DNA of 54,216 bases from Bacillota bacterium (GTDB lineage: Bacteria; Bacillota; Clostridia; Acetivibrionales; DSM-1351): positions 1 through 54,216 of the forward strand of contig JAEZOA010000124.1 in assembly GCA_023441625.1 (NCBI GenBank). The letters are read 5' to 3'. The translations under genes and the position numbers were made by a program. Positions 43,776 through 52,010 of the stretch are shown in pieces. Within the stretch, counting starts at the first letter, position 1, and every line of letters starts with the position of its first letter. Under the pieces are notes generated by a model that had not been told where the DNA came from, ran no database searches, and worked only from the letters and a program-made list of their open reading frames with translations.

Positions 43776-45698
43776 ATGAATTATGGTTTTATAAGGGTTA
43801 CAGCTGCAATACCAAAACTGAAGATTGCCAATTGTGATTATAATACTACAGAGATAATAGAATGTGCAAAAAAAGCAGAGAACCAAGGAGCACAGTTTGT
43901 GGTGTTTCCAGAGTTAGCTATTACAGCTTATACATGTGCAGATCTTTTTTTGCAAAGAACACTTCAAAATGAGGCACTAATTGGGTTGAAAACTATACTA
44001 GAAAAAACTCAATCTTTAGAATGTATTATACTAGTAGGAATGCCGTTATTGGTAAATGGCAGATTGTATAATTGTGCAGTAGTTGTTAAGGAGGGCAATA
44101 TATTAGGAGTAGTTCCAAAAAGCTATATCCCAAATTATTGTGAATTCTATGAAGCAAGATGGTTTTGCTCGGATATTGATAAACAAACCCAGACAATAAA
44201 TTTGCTGGGACAAGTAGTTCCGTTTGGAACAGATATATTATTTGAGGCCCAAAACATTGAGGGATTATGCTTTGGAGTAGAGCTATGCGAAGACCTTTGG
44301 GTTCCAATACCACCGAGCAGCTATCAAGCGATAAATGGAGCTACGCTGCTGTTTAATCTTTCTGCCAGCAATGAGCTTGTTGGTAAGCATGAGTACAGAG
44401 AAAGTCTTATTAAAATGCAGTCAGCAAAATGTGCCGCAGCATATGTGTATACCTCCTCTGGGCCAAATGAATCAACTACTGATTTGGTTTTTGGTGGACA
44501 TGCCCTGATAAGTGAGTATGGTTCAATTCTAGCCCAGTCACAAAGGTTTTCCTTTGATGAACAGCTTGTTACATGTGATATTGATGTCCAGAGACTGGTC
44601 AGCGAAAGATTAAAAAATTCTGGCTTTACTCATAGCATAAATGACAATGATTTTAGAAAAGTTGTTTTTTCTTTAAAAGAGTTGGATACTGAAAACATAT
44701 GCAGAAGCATTGATCCATTGCCATTTGTACCTTCTGATGCTGAAGCTAGAAATAGACGTTGTGAGGAAATATTTAACATTCAAACCTCGGGGCTTGAAAA
44801 AAGGCTCAAACATACTGGAATAGATAAATGCGTTATAGGAGTTTCAGGTGGACTTGATTCTACTTTAGCATTATTAGTTATTGTTAAGGCATATGATAGG
44901 TTAGGGCTGGATAGAAAAAATATTCATGCCATAACTATGCCTGGGTTTGGGACCTCATCTAATACCCTGAACAATTCCCTTGAACTAATGAGGCTAATGG
45001 AGGTTACAACATATCAAATAGATATAAAGGAAGCATGCTTGAAGCATTTTGAAGATATTGGGCATGATCCTTCAGTTTATGATGTAACCTATGAGAATGT
45101 TCAGGCTCGAGAGAGAACCCAGGTGCTTATGGATATTGCCAATAAAATAGGCGGGTTGGTCATTGGTACAGGTGATCTTTCAGAACTTGCACTAGGCTGG
45201 TGTACCTACAATGGGGATCACATGTCTATGTATGCAGTAAATACAGGAGTACCAAAGACACTGGTGAAATATTTAGTACAGTGGGCAGCTGATTATGTGT
45301 TTGAAAATGAAACCAGCAAGGTATTGTTTAGTGTTTTAGATACTCCGATAAGTCCAGAATTACTGCCAACTGATGAGGCGGGACAAATACAGCAGAAGAC
45401 AGAGGATATTGTGGGCCCATATGAATTACATGATTTCTTCCTATTCCATTTTGTTAGATATGGTACAGTGCCTTTAAAAATATTAGCAATGGCAAAGCAG
45501 GCTTTTAAAGAAAAATATTCAGAGGATATAATAAAAAAATGGCTCAAAGTATTCCTAAAAAGATTTTTTAGCCAGCAGTTTAAACGCTCATGCTTGCCAG
45601 ATGGACCAAAGGTTGGTTCAATCAGTCTTTCACCAAGAGGCGATTGGAGAATGCCAAGCGATGGTGATGTAAGTGTTTGGCTCAAAGATTTAAATTAA
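43776..45698 (+). CDS. nadE: Glutamine-hydrolysing NAD+ synthetase
   Basis: About 640 residues. The N-terminal nitrilase-type glutaminase domain has the Glu-Lys-Cys triad in FPELAITAY, PKSYIPNY and GVELCEDLW. The C-terminal synthetase domain has the ATP loop GVSGGLDSTLALLV and the late GTGDLSELALGWCTYNGDHMSMY. It amidates deamido-NAD to NAD+ using glutamine. The ATG at 43776 (GGGTGG 5 nt before) is preferred to the GTG at 43767. Length fits the two-domain family. Confidence 0.96.
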   Translation: MNYGFIRVTAAIPKLKIANCDYNTTEIIECAKKAENQGAQFVVFPELAITAYTCADLFLQRTLQNEALIGLKTILEKTQSLECIILVGMPLLVNGRLYNCAVVVKEGNILGVVPKSYIPNYCEFYEARWFCSDIDKQTQTINLLGQVVPFGTDILFEAQNIEGLCFGVELCEDLWVPIPPSSYQAINGATLLFNLSASNELVGKHEYRESLIKMQSAKCAAAYVYTSSGPNESTTDLVFGGHALISEYGSILAQSQRFSFDEQLVTCDIDVQRLVSERLKNSGFTHSINDNDFRKVVFSLKELDTENICRSIDPLPFVPSDAEARNRRCEEIFNIQTSGLEKRLKHTGIDKCVIGVSGGLDSTLALLVIVKAYDRLGLDRKNIHAITMPGFGTSSNTLNNSLELMRLMEVTTYQIDIKEACLKHFEDIGHDPSVYDVTYENVQARERTQVLMDIANKIGGLVIGTGDLSELALGWCTYNGDHMSMYAVNTGVPKTLVKYLVQWAADYVFENETSKVLFSVLDTPISPELLPTDEAGQIQQKTEDIVGPYELHDFFLFHFVRYGTVPLKILAMAKQAFKEKYSEDIIKKWLKVFLKRFFSQQFKRSCLPDGPKVGSISLSPRGDWRMPSDGDVSVWLKDLN

Positions 45699-45730
45699 GT
45701 ATTATAAAATAAAGTAGAGGTAAACTAGAG

Positions 45731-45829
45731 ATGCAAAAAAAATGGGTAAAATGGGTTGCAATTATATTAGCGGTAGCATTTATATTAACATCATTAACTA
45801 CAGTGGGACTCTCAATATTTGGGCAATAA
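45731..45829 (+). CDS. 32-residue single-helix membrane peptide (Prli42/DUF4044-like)
   Basis: ATG 45731 follows an AGAGG-type site. The peptide is MQKKWVKW, then a hydrophobic helix AIILAVAFILTSLTTVGLSI and a short tail. This basic-start, one-helix form matches the tiny Prli42/DUF4044-like peptides of Firmicutes, which can tether stressosomes in Listeria; the match is by shape only. It lies 32 bp after nadE. Confidence 0.55.
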   Translation: MQKKWVKWVAIILAVAFILTSLTTVGLSIFGQ

Positions 45830-45985
45830 AACAGGTAAATGTTTACAGAAATGGTATTGAGTATTAAATTATAAAAAATGCTTTATAAATGGCGTAAAAT
45901 TAGTTATTTTTACCCATTTAATGTAGGGTGATTTTATATTAAAATTAATGTATATTATTGTCGTTATCTTTATTTATATAAGGAC

Positions 45986-46870
45986 GTGAATTATTTGTTT
46001 GATGGCTTAGCAGAAAACTTCAATAGAGTAATAAATTTTTTAGCAATATATATCCCTTTTAATGAGCCTCTAGAATTGCTTAAATCAGTTGTTGATATAA
46101 GTATTGTATCTTACCTGAGTTATAAGCTAATACAGCTTGTTAAAGAAACTAGAGCATGGCAGCTAGTAAAGGGTATTATTGTTATACTTATTGTTGCTTT
46201 GCTTAGTGGTTTGCTGCAGCTTCGAACTTTAACTTTCATACTTAATAAAACAATTGAGTTGGCAGGGTTTGCCCTGGTAGTAGTATTTCAACCAGAGCTG
46301 CGCCGAGGACTTGAGCAGATAGGAAGAAGTAATTTTAAAAACTTCTTTAGCTTTGATGAAAATGATGATGCAATACATACCACATTTACCATTGAAGAAA
46401 TTGTTAAGGCTACAACTGAACTCTCTAGAACAAAAACAGGTGCTCTAATTGTTTTTGAGCGACAGACAAAGTTAGGAGAGATAATTAATACTGGTACTAA
46501 GCTTGATTCTAGCGTTAGTGCTGAACTAATATTAAACATTTTTACACCAAACACTCCACTTCACGATGGGGCATTAATAGTAAGAGATAATAAGCTAAAA
46601 TCAGCTGCTTGCTTCTTACCGCTTACAGATAATCCGAACTTAAGCAGAGAGCTTGGTACAAGGCATAGAGCAGCACTGGGAATTACAGAAGTGTCAGATT
46701 GTATTTCAGTAGTAGTGTCAGAGGAGACGGGAAAGATATCCTATGCATTAAACGGAGGGTTATCGAGAAACCTTACACCTGATATTTTAAGAAAAGCTTT
46801 AAACAAAAATTTGCTGGAAAAGAAATCTGTAAACAAGAAGTTATCTCTCTGGAAGGGGAAATCTAAGTGA
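45986..46870 (+). CDS. cdaA: CdaA diadenylate cyclase
   Basis: 294 residues with three N-terminal transmembrane helices and a DisA_N cyclase domain. The catalytic signatures are PLHDGALIVRDNK and RELGTRHRAALGITE. It makes c-di-AMP, which controls potassium and osmolyte balance and cell-wall homeostasis. The start is GTG 45986 close to AAGGA; TTG 45995 is an alternative. It overlaps cdaR by 4 bp (GTGA). The order cdaA-cdaR-...-glmM is the conserved arrangement in Firmicutes. Confidence 0.95.
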   Translation: MNYLFDGLAENFNRVINFLAIYIPFNEPLELLKSVVDISIVSYLSYKLIQLVKETRAWQLVKGIIVILIVALLSGLLQLRTLTFILNKTIELAGFALVVVFQPELRRGLEQIGRSNFKNFFSFDENDDAIHTTFTIEEIVKATTELSRTKTGALIVFERQTKLGEIINTGTKLDSSVSAELILNIFTPNTPLHDGALIVRDNKLKSAACFLPLTDNPNLSRELGTRHRAALGITEVSDCISVVVSEETGKISYALNGGLSRNLTPDILRKALNKNLLEKKSVNKKLSLWKGKSK

Positions 46871-48069
46871 AAGAATTCTTCAAAAAGGATTTAACATTAA
46901 AAATATTATCAATAGTTTTTGCTATATTCCTTTGGCTTGCTATTAATCCTGTGCAGACTGAATACTATACTGTTCCTCTGAACGTTATAAACGAGGATAG
47001 TTTGCAATCACGAGGTTTGGTCTTAAACAATAAGGCTTACCAAAAGTATGCCGTTGTTTCGGTGCGCGAAAGAGGCGATGTACTTGATGCTATAAAGGAT
47101 ACTGATTTTGAAGTAACTCTTGATTTGTCAAAGGTAAAGACTGTTGACGACGCGGTTGTTGAGCTTGAAGACCCTCTTTATTTGGGAAGAGAGAAAATCA
47201 GTTCAAATAATATTGATTTAAAGCCCAAGACCATAAAGTTGGACATTGGGAAGATAGAGGAAAATCCATTTGTTGTACAAGTTGAGACAAGTGGAAAGTT
47301 GCCGGATGGATATGAAATTATATCAAAAACAGCAAATCCTGATACAATATCTATTGAAGCCTTGGACTATGTTATTCAAACAGTGGGCTCAGTTAAAGCC
47401 TATGTAGATGTTACTGGACTAAATAAAACTTTAGAAATCCGAAAAGAATGCAAGGTTTATAATAAAAGCGGTGAAGAAATGCCTGAATTGGGCAAAAAAC
47501 TAACTGTTGATATTAAGATTGAGGTTGGCAAGAAGGTATCTGTTATACCAATTACCGAAGGCACTCTAGGGAAGGATTATGTTGAGGGAACAAATACTGT
47601 TAATCCTGATAAAATTCTAATAACTGGAGACCTTAATACCATGTCTCGGATTAATGAAATACAGACCGAACCAATAAATATTGACAATGCAACTGAAACC
47701 TTTACAAAACAGGTTCTCTTACAAGTGCCAGAAGGAGTTAAGCTTGTTGGACTGCGTGAGGTGGCTGTTAAAGTTGAAATTATCCCATTAGTAGAACGAC
47801 CTTTGGAAGTATCTGCTGAGAATATTACAATAGAAGGTAAGCTGCTTGATGACACAGTGAAATATGAAATAACTCAACCTGTAACTATTAAATTAAAAGG
47901 AAAGACTGAAGATTTAAATAAAGTTACTGTAGCGGGTATGCTCGCAAGCATAGACGTAGATGCTTTAGAAGAAGGAACACATAATGTTCCGCTAAAAGTT
48001 ATCTTGCCTATAAATGTTAATCAGGTTGGAGACGTACTTGTTCCAGTAAAAATAACAAAAGGTGTGTAA
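46867..48069 (+). CDS. cdaR: CdaR (YbbR-domain) regulator of diadenylate cyclase
   Basis: 400 residues starting with GTG inside the cdaA stop. One N-terminal membrane helix (ILSIVFAIFLWLAIN) is followed by four extracytoplasmic YbbR repeats of about 80-90 residues, each with strands like PLEVSAENITIEG. CdaR binds CdaA at the membrane and adjusts c-di-AMP production. It is followed with zero spacing by the COG2509 flavoprotein gene (TAA-ATG). Confidence 0.93.
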   Translation: MKEFFKKDLTLKILSIVFAIFLWLAINPVQTEYYTVPLNVINEDSLQSRGLVLNNKAYQKYAVVSVRERGDVLDAIKDTDFEVTLDLSKVKTVDDAVVELEDPLYLGREKISSNNIDLKPKTIKLDIGKIEENPFVVQVETSGKLPDGYEIISKTANPDTISIEALDYVIQTVGSVKAYVDVTGLNKTLEIRKECKVYNKSGEEMPELGKKLTVDIKIEVGKKVSVIPITEGTLGKDYVEGTNTVNPDKILITGDLNTMSRINEIQTEPINIDNATETFTKQVLLQVPEGVKLVGLREVAVKVEIIPLVERPLEVSAENITIEGKLLDDTVKYEITQPVTIKLKGKTEDLNKVTVAGMLASIDVDALEEGTHNVPLKVILPINVNQVGDVLVPVKITKGV

Positions 48070-49656
48070 ATGAAACTTCTATTATCAAATATAATTTTAG
48101 GTCTAGACGATGGACAAAAGGAACTAGAGCAGTTTGTTGCAAAAAAACTTAAGCTCAAACTCAATAACGTAAGGAACATTAAAATAGTTAAACAATCAAT
48201 TGATGCCAGGAAAAAACCTGGCATCCGTCTTGTCTACTCCATTTCCTGTGAGGTAAGTGACAATACCAGAATACCTAAGAGTACTGATATCAGAATACTT
48301 GAAAAAGTGCAAGAGGAAAGGCTGGTTTCAGGAACTGAGCAAATTTATGGTAGACCTCTTATAATTGGTTCGGGTCCGGCAGGAATTTTTTGTGGACTTA
48401 TTCTTGCTCAAAATGGCTACAGACCTATAATAATTGATAGAGGCGGCAATGTAGAAGAGAGAACAAAAAAGGTTCAACAATATTGGGAACATGGAGAGCT
48501 GGATGCTGAAACAAACGTTCAGTTTGGTGAAGGGGGAGCAGGAACCTTTTCTGATGGAAAGCTAACTACTAGAATAAATGATCCAAGATGTGATAAAGTA
48601 CTACAAGAATATCATAACTATGGTGCACCTGAAGAAATACTGTATAAGGCTAAGCCTCATATTGGAACTGATATACTTAAAAGTGTTGTTTCAAATATCA
48701 GAAAAGAAATTGAAAGGCTTGGGGGGACTGTATTATTTAATACAAAAGCCATTGATCTAGATATTCGAGATGGAAAGGTCTGCGGAGTTTTAACTAATTC
48801 ACAATCTTATTTAGACACAAATGTAGTTGTAATGGCAATTGGCCACAGTGCGAGAGATACCTTTGAAATGCTTTATAACAAAGGTGTACTTTTAGAGCAG
48901 AAGCCTTTTTCTATTGGTGTAAGAATTGAACATCCTCAAAGTATTATTAATACTGCTCAGTATGGAGCTGCTAGCGGACATCCTGCACTTGGAGCTGCTG
49001 ACTATCAGTTGTTTAACAAACAAAAAGACCGTACCACATATTCCTTTTGCATGTGTCCTGGAGGAATAGTAGTGGCATCTGCATCTGAGTTCAATTCGAT
49101 AGTAACGAATGGTATGAGTGAATTTAGACGGGACAGGGAAAATGCTAACAGTGCATTGGTAGTTTCAGTAGGGCCTGCTGATTTCTCAACCTCTCATCCA
49201 CTAGCTGGAATTGAGTTTCAAAGAAAATGGGAACAGTTGGCGTATAAAGTTGGAGGAAATAATAACAGTGCACCTATTCAAAGATTAGAAGATTTTGTAT
49301 ATAATAGAATTGGAAAAACTTATAGTGTAAAGCCCAGTTACACAGGTGAAACTCGCTGCGCAGATTTAAATGAATGTCTGCCTAAATATGTAACGGATAG
49401 TATGAAGGGATCAATTGAATTTTTTGATAGAAGGTTAAAGGGTTTTGGAATGAAGGATGCAATACTCACAGGTGTAGAAACAAGAACCTCATCACCAGTG
49501 AGAATTCTAAGAAATGAGGCTTTGGAAAGTGTGGGTGTAGCTGGTCTCTACCCTGCTGGGGAAGGTGCTGGCTATGCTGGAGGTATTGTAAGTGCCGCAG
49601 TAGATGGTATAAAGATTGCGCAGCAGATTATTAAGACTTTTGCAATACCCAAGTAG
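48070..49656 (+). CDS. COG2509-type FAD-dependent oxidoreductase
   Basis: 528 residues. A small N-terminal alpha/beta domain (about 1-95, with RNIKIVKQSIDARKK) precedes an FAD-binding domain (IIGSGPAGIFCGLILAQNGY), then the family hallmarks VQFGEGGAGTFSDGKLTTR, IGHSARDTFEMLY and the closing YPAGEGAGYAGGIVSAAVDG. These conserved flavoproteins have no assigned reaction. The gene abuts cdaR and stands before glmM, so it is co-expressed with c-di-AMP genes; a link to wall precursor metabolism is possible but unproven. Confidence 0.9.
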   Translation: MKLLLSNIILGLDDGQKELEQFVAKKLKLKLNNVRNIKIVKQSIDARKKPGIRLVYSISCEVSDNTRIPKSTDIRILEKVQEERLVSGTEQIYGRPLIIGSGPAGIFCGLILAQNGYRPIIIDRGGNVEERTKKVQQYWEHGELDAETNVQFGEGGAGTFSDGKLTTRINDPRCDKVLQEYHNYGAPEEILYKAKPHIGTDILKSVVSNIRKEIERLGGTVLFNTKAIDLDIRDGKVCGVLTNSQSYLDTNVVVMAIGHSARDTFEMLYNKGVLLEQKPFSIGVRIEHPQSIINTAQYGAASGHPALGAADYQLFNKQKDRTTYSFCMCPGGIVVASASEFNSIVTNGMSEFRRDRENANSALVVSVGPADFSTSHPLAGIEFQRKWEQLAYKVGGNNNSAPIQRLEDFVYNRIGKTYSVKPSYTGETRCADLNECLPKYVTDSMKGSIEFFDRRLKGFGMKDAILTGVETRTSSPVRILRNEALESVGVAGLYPAGEGAGYAGGIVSAAVDGIKIAQQIIKTFAIPK

Positions 49657-49729
49657 ACAGTATAGTATTTTAATTTATGTCAAAGTCGAAAGCAGAGGGC
49701 AAAACAAAATATAATAATTGTCATTATTT

Positions 49730-49758
49730 TTGACTCTGCGAAAGTATATTATTAATAA
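49730..49758 (+). promoter_or_regulatory. Possible internal promoter for glmM
   Basis: TTGACT (49730-49735), 17-bp spacer, TAATAA (49753-49758), in the 124-bp gap before glmM. Confidence 0.45.
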
Positions 49759-49780
49759 TTAATGATTTTATGGAGGTTAT

Positions 49781-51130
49781 ATGGGGAGATTATTTGGAAC
49801 TGATGGTGTTAGAGGTGTGGCAAACTTGGAGCTAACTCCACAGCTTGCATATCAGCTAGGTCAGGCTGGTGCATATGTGTTGACAGGTGAAACAAAGCAT
49901 ACACCTCGAATATTGGTTGGTATGGATACAAGAATATCAGGAGATATGCTTGAGGCAGCACTTATCTCGGGGATTTGCTCAGTTGGTGCACAGGTTATAA
50001 GTCTTGGAGTTATTCCAACGCCTGCTATAGCTTATTTAACCAGGTTGTACGATGCTGATGCTGGTGTGGTTATATCAGCTTCACACAATCCTTTTGAATA
50101 TAATGGAATCAAATTTTTTAATTCAAACGGATATAAGCTGCCAGATGCAATGGAAGACAAGATTGAAGAGATTTTATCAAATGGGGGAGCAGACCTGCCA
50201 AAACCTATTGGTCAGAATATAGGCTACAAGGAATATAAGGAGATTGCTCTTGAGGACTATGTTAACTTTGTGAAGGGAACTATCACTGGCGATCTTGAAG
50301 GAGTTAAAGTGGCAATAGACTGCGCAAATGGAGCCTCCTTCCAAGCGGCGCCGATGGCACTATATGATTTAAAAGCGGAAGTAAGCGTTATAAATAATGA
50401 ACCTGATGGGATTAATATAAATAGTGCTTGTGGCTCAACACATATGCAACAGCTTCAAGCATATGTAAAGGAAATAGAGGCTGATATAGGATTAGCTTTT
50501 GATGGGGATGCAGACAGAGTTCTAGCTGTTGATGAAAATGGAAATATCGTTGACGGTGATCAAATTATGGCTATAATTGGTCTACACCTAAAGAAACAGG
50601 GAAAGCTAGCTCATAATACTATAGTTGCAACAGTAATGAGTAACATGGGCCTTGGAATTATGGCTAAAAACAATGGCTTAAATATTGAGAAAACAAAGGT
50701 TGGAGATAGATATGTCCTTGAGGAAATGATAAATAGCGGATATATGCTTGGTGGAGAGCAATCTGGTCATATTATATTCCTTGAACACAATACCACAGGA
50801 GATGGACTGTTAACTGCAATTCAACTCATAAAGGTACTGAAGGATTCTGGTAAGAGGCTATCAGAGCTTGCTAGTGTAATGGAAGTACTTCCACAAGTCT
50901 TAATTAATGCAAAGGTAACTAACGAAAAGAAATATAAGTATCTTGATGATGAGGTAATTAAGAAAATGTGTCAAGAGCTGGAGGATGAGTTCAATGGTGA
51001 AGGTAGAGTACTTATCAGGCCTTCAGGAACAGAACCATTAGTTAGGGTAATGATAGAGGGTAAGGACAAGGAAGTAATCACAAGACGTGCCAAAGAACTT
51101 GTAAGAGTAATTGAAGGCAGGTTGGCGTAA
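49781..51130 (+). CDS. glmM: Phosphoglucosamine mutase
   Basis: 449 residues beginning GRLFGTDGVRGVAN. The active phosphoserine loop is VVISASHNPFEYNGIK (Ser near 100), the metal loop AFDGDADRVLAVD, the sugar loop GGEQSGHIIF and the phosphate loop RPSGTEPLVRVM. It interconverts glucosamine-6-P and glucosamine-1-P for UDP-GlcNAc. GGAGG lies just before the ATG. It forms the bridge between cdaAR and glmS. In other Firmicutes GlmM interacts with CdaA and is inhibitory to it. Confidence 0.97.
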   Translation: MGRLFGTDGVRGVANLELTPQLAYQLGQAGAYVLTGETKHTPRILVGMDTRISGDMLEAALISGICSVGAQVISLGVIPTPAIAYLTRLYDADAGVVISASHNPFEYNGIKFFNSNGYKLPDAMEDKIEEILSNGGADLPKPIGQNIGYKEYKEIALEDYVNFVKGTITGDLEGVKVAIDCANGASFQAAPMALYDLKAEVSVINNEPDGININSACGSTHMQQLQAYVKEIEADIGLAFDGDADRVLAVDENGNIVDGDQIMAIIGLHLKKQGKLAHNTIVATVMSNMGLGIMAKNNGLNIEKTKVGDRYVLEEMINSGYMLGGEQSGHIIFLEHNTTGDGLLTAIQLIKVLKDSGKRLSELASVMEVLPQVLINAKVTNEKKYKYLDDEVIKKMCQELEDEFNGEGRVLIRPSGTEPLVRVMIEGKDKEVITRRAKELVRVIEGRLA

Positions 51131-51153
51131 CATATTGCAGGGATGGTGAAAGC

Positions 51154-51199
51154 AAAAAGCTAGCAAATCGCCAAAGGATTGGCTATTTGCTAGCTTTTT
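51154..51199 (+). terminator. Terminator after glmM
   Basis: 19-bp stem with one mismatch (arms 51154-51172 and 51181-51199, core AGCTAGCAAAT), 8-nt loop, T-run within the arm. Confidence 0.92.
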
Positions 51200-51202
51200 C
51201 AT

Positions 51203-51241
51203 TTAACAAAAGCAATGTTGGGTGACAACTTGGGTTGTTTT
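51203..51241 (+). repeat. Dispersed hairpin repeat, copy 3
   Basis: TTAACAAAAGCAATGTTGGG then TGACAACTTGGGTTGTTTT, a more diverged copy of the 40-bp element. It begins a few bases after the terminator T-tract. Confidence 0.7.
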
Positions 51242-51305
51242 GTTTGAAACTGAAATAATCAAATTGAAAATAAATTTAATATATCAATTAATCAATGAAT
51301 TTTGA

Positions 51306-51335
51306 TTGACATTTATAACCTTTTTACAATACTAT
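51306..51335 (+). promoter_or_regulatory. Promoter of glmS ribozyme-glmS transcript
   Basis: TTGACA (51306-51311) with TACTAT at 51330-51335 (18-bp spacer); a TATAAT a few bases further on is an alternative -10. Confidence 0.55.
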
Positions 51336-51409
51336 ATAATATAGGCAGTAATACATTGTTGGATTATAAAACAACAAAAGGGAGGTGGGACATTAACAGG
51401 GTTATTGAA

Positions 51410-51595
51410 AATATAAAAAGCGCCAGGACAGAGCATTTAGCTGTTGACGAGGAGAAGGAAGCGATACACTAATCATTTGTGTGTCGTATCGAAATATTCG
51501 GCGGATACCTTCCGGTTGTTACAATCGAAAGAGACAAAGCAAAAACTGCAGGCAACTGCAAAACAAATTAGTCTCGTGTAACTAATCCTGTAGCA
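51410..51595 (+). ncRNA. glmS ribozyme: glmS glucosamine-6-phosphate-activated self-cleaving ribozyme
   Basis: The conserved core appears in order: AAGCGCCAGGAC with the cleavage point between A51419 and G51420, GTTGACGAGGAG, ATCGAAATATTCGGCGGATA, CCTTCCGGTTGTTACAATCG, AGAGACAAAGC and TTAGTCTCGTGTAACTAA. Glucosamine-6-P acts as the cofactor; cleavage destabilises the glmS mRNA and gives product feedback. It is followed by about 415 nt before the glmS start, much longer than usual. Confidence 0.95.
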
Positions 51596-51709
51596 TATCT
51601 ATTTTTCTAATTTTACTAAAAATCAAACATCTTAAAAGCAGATGGACTTTTTGTGATGCCTATCACCTAATTTACCTTATTATATAAGGAGAAAGGTGGA
51701 GTTTTTGGC

Positions 51710-51865
51710 GTGGTATGTTATTTTTCACATATAGTTTTGGATAGAATTTTGGGATTCTTAAAAAACAAACCAGTGAAATATTTGGATAACTATGCCTGTT
51801 GCAGTAGATTAGGAATGTTTGATCATTCTGTTAAAAACTCATTAAGAGTACAAAAAAGTAACTGA
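51710..51865 (+). CDS. Possible 51-codon ORF between ribozyme and glmS
   Basis: GTG 51710 is preceded by AAGGTGGAG at 8 nt spacing. The frame encodes 51 residues (start VCYFSHIVLDRILGF, later YACCSRLGMFDHSV) and ends at TGA 51863. No family is recognised, and it could be fortuitous in this AT-rich leader. Upstream, 51629-51666 holds two small hairpins (CATCT/AGATG; GTGAT/ATCAC), the first followed by CTTTTT. Downstream to 52010 only a weak TATAAT (51952) was seen. Confidence 0.3.
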   Translation: MVCYFSHIVLDRILGFLKNKPVKYLDNYACCSRLGMFDHSVKNSLRVQKSN

Positions 51866-52010
51866 GAAAAAGCTGAAGTTCGTTGTATATTGCGCAATTA
51901 TATTAAGAACATTGGTAAGGGCTAATGGACTTACTTGGCTACATTCAATTTTATAATACTGCCTAAAATTAATAGATTAGTAATTTAAATGATAAGGAGA
52001 TTAAAAAATT

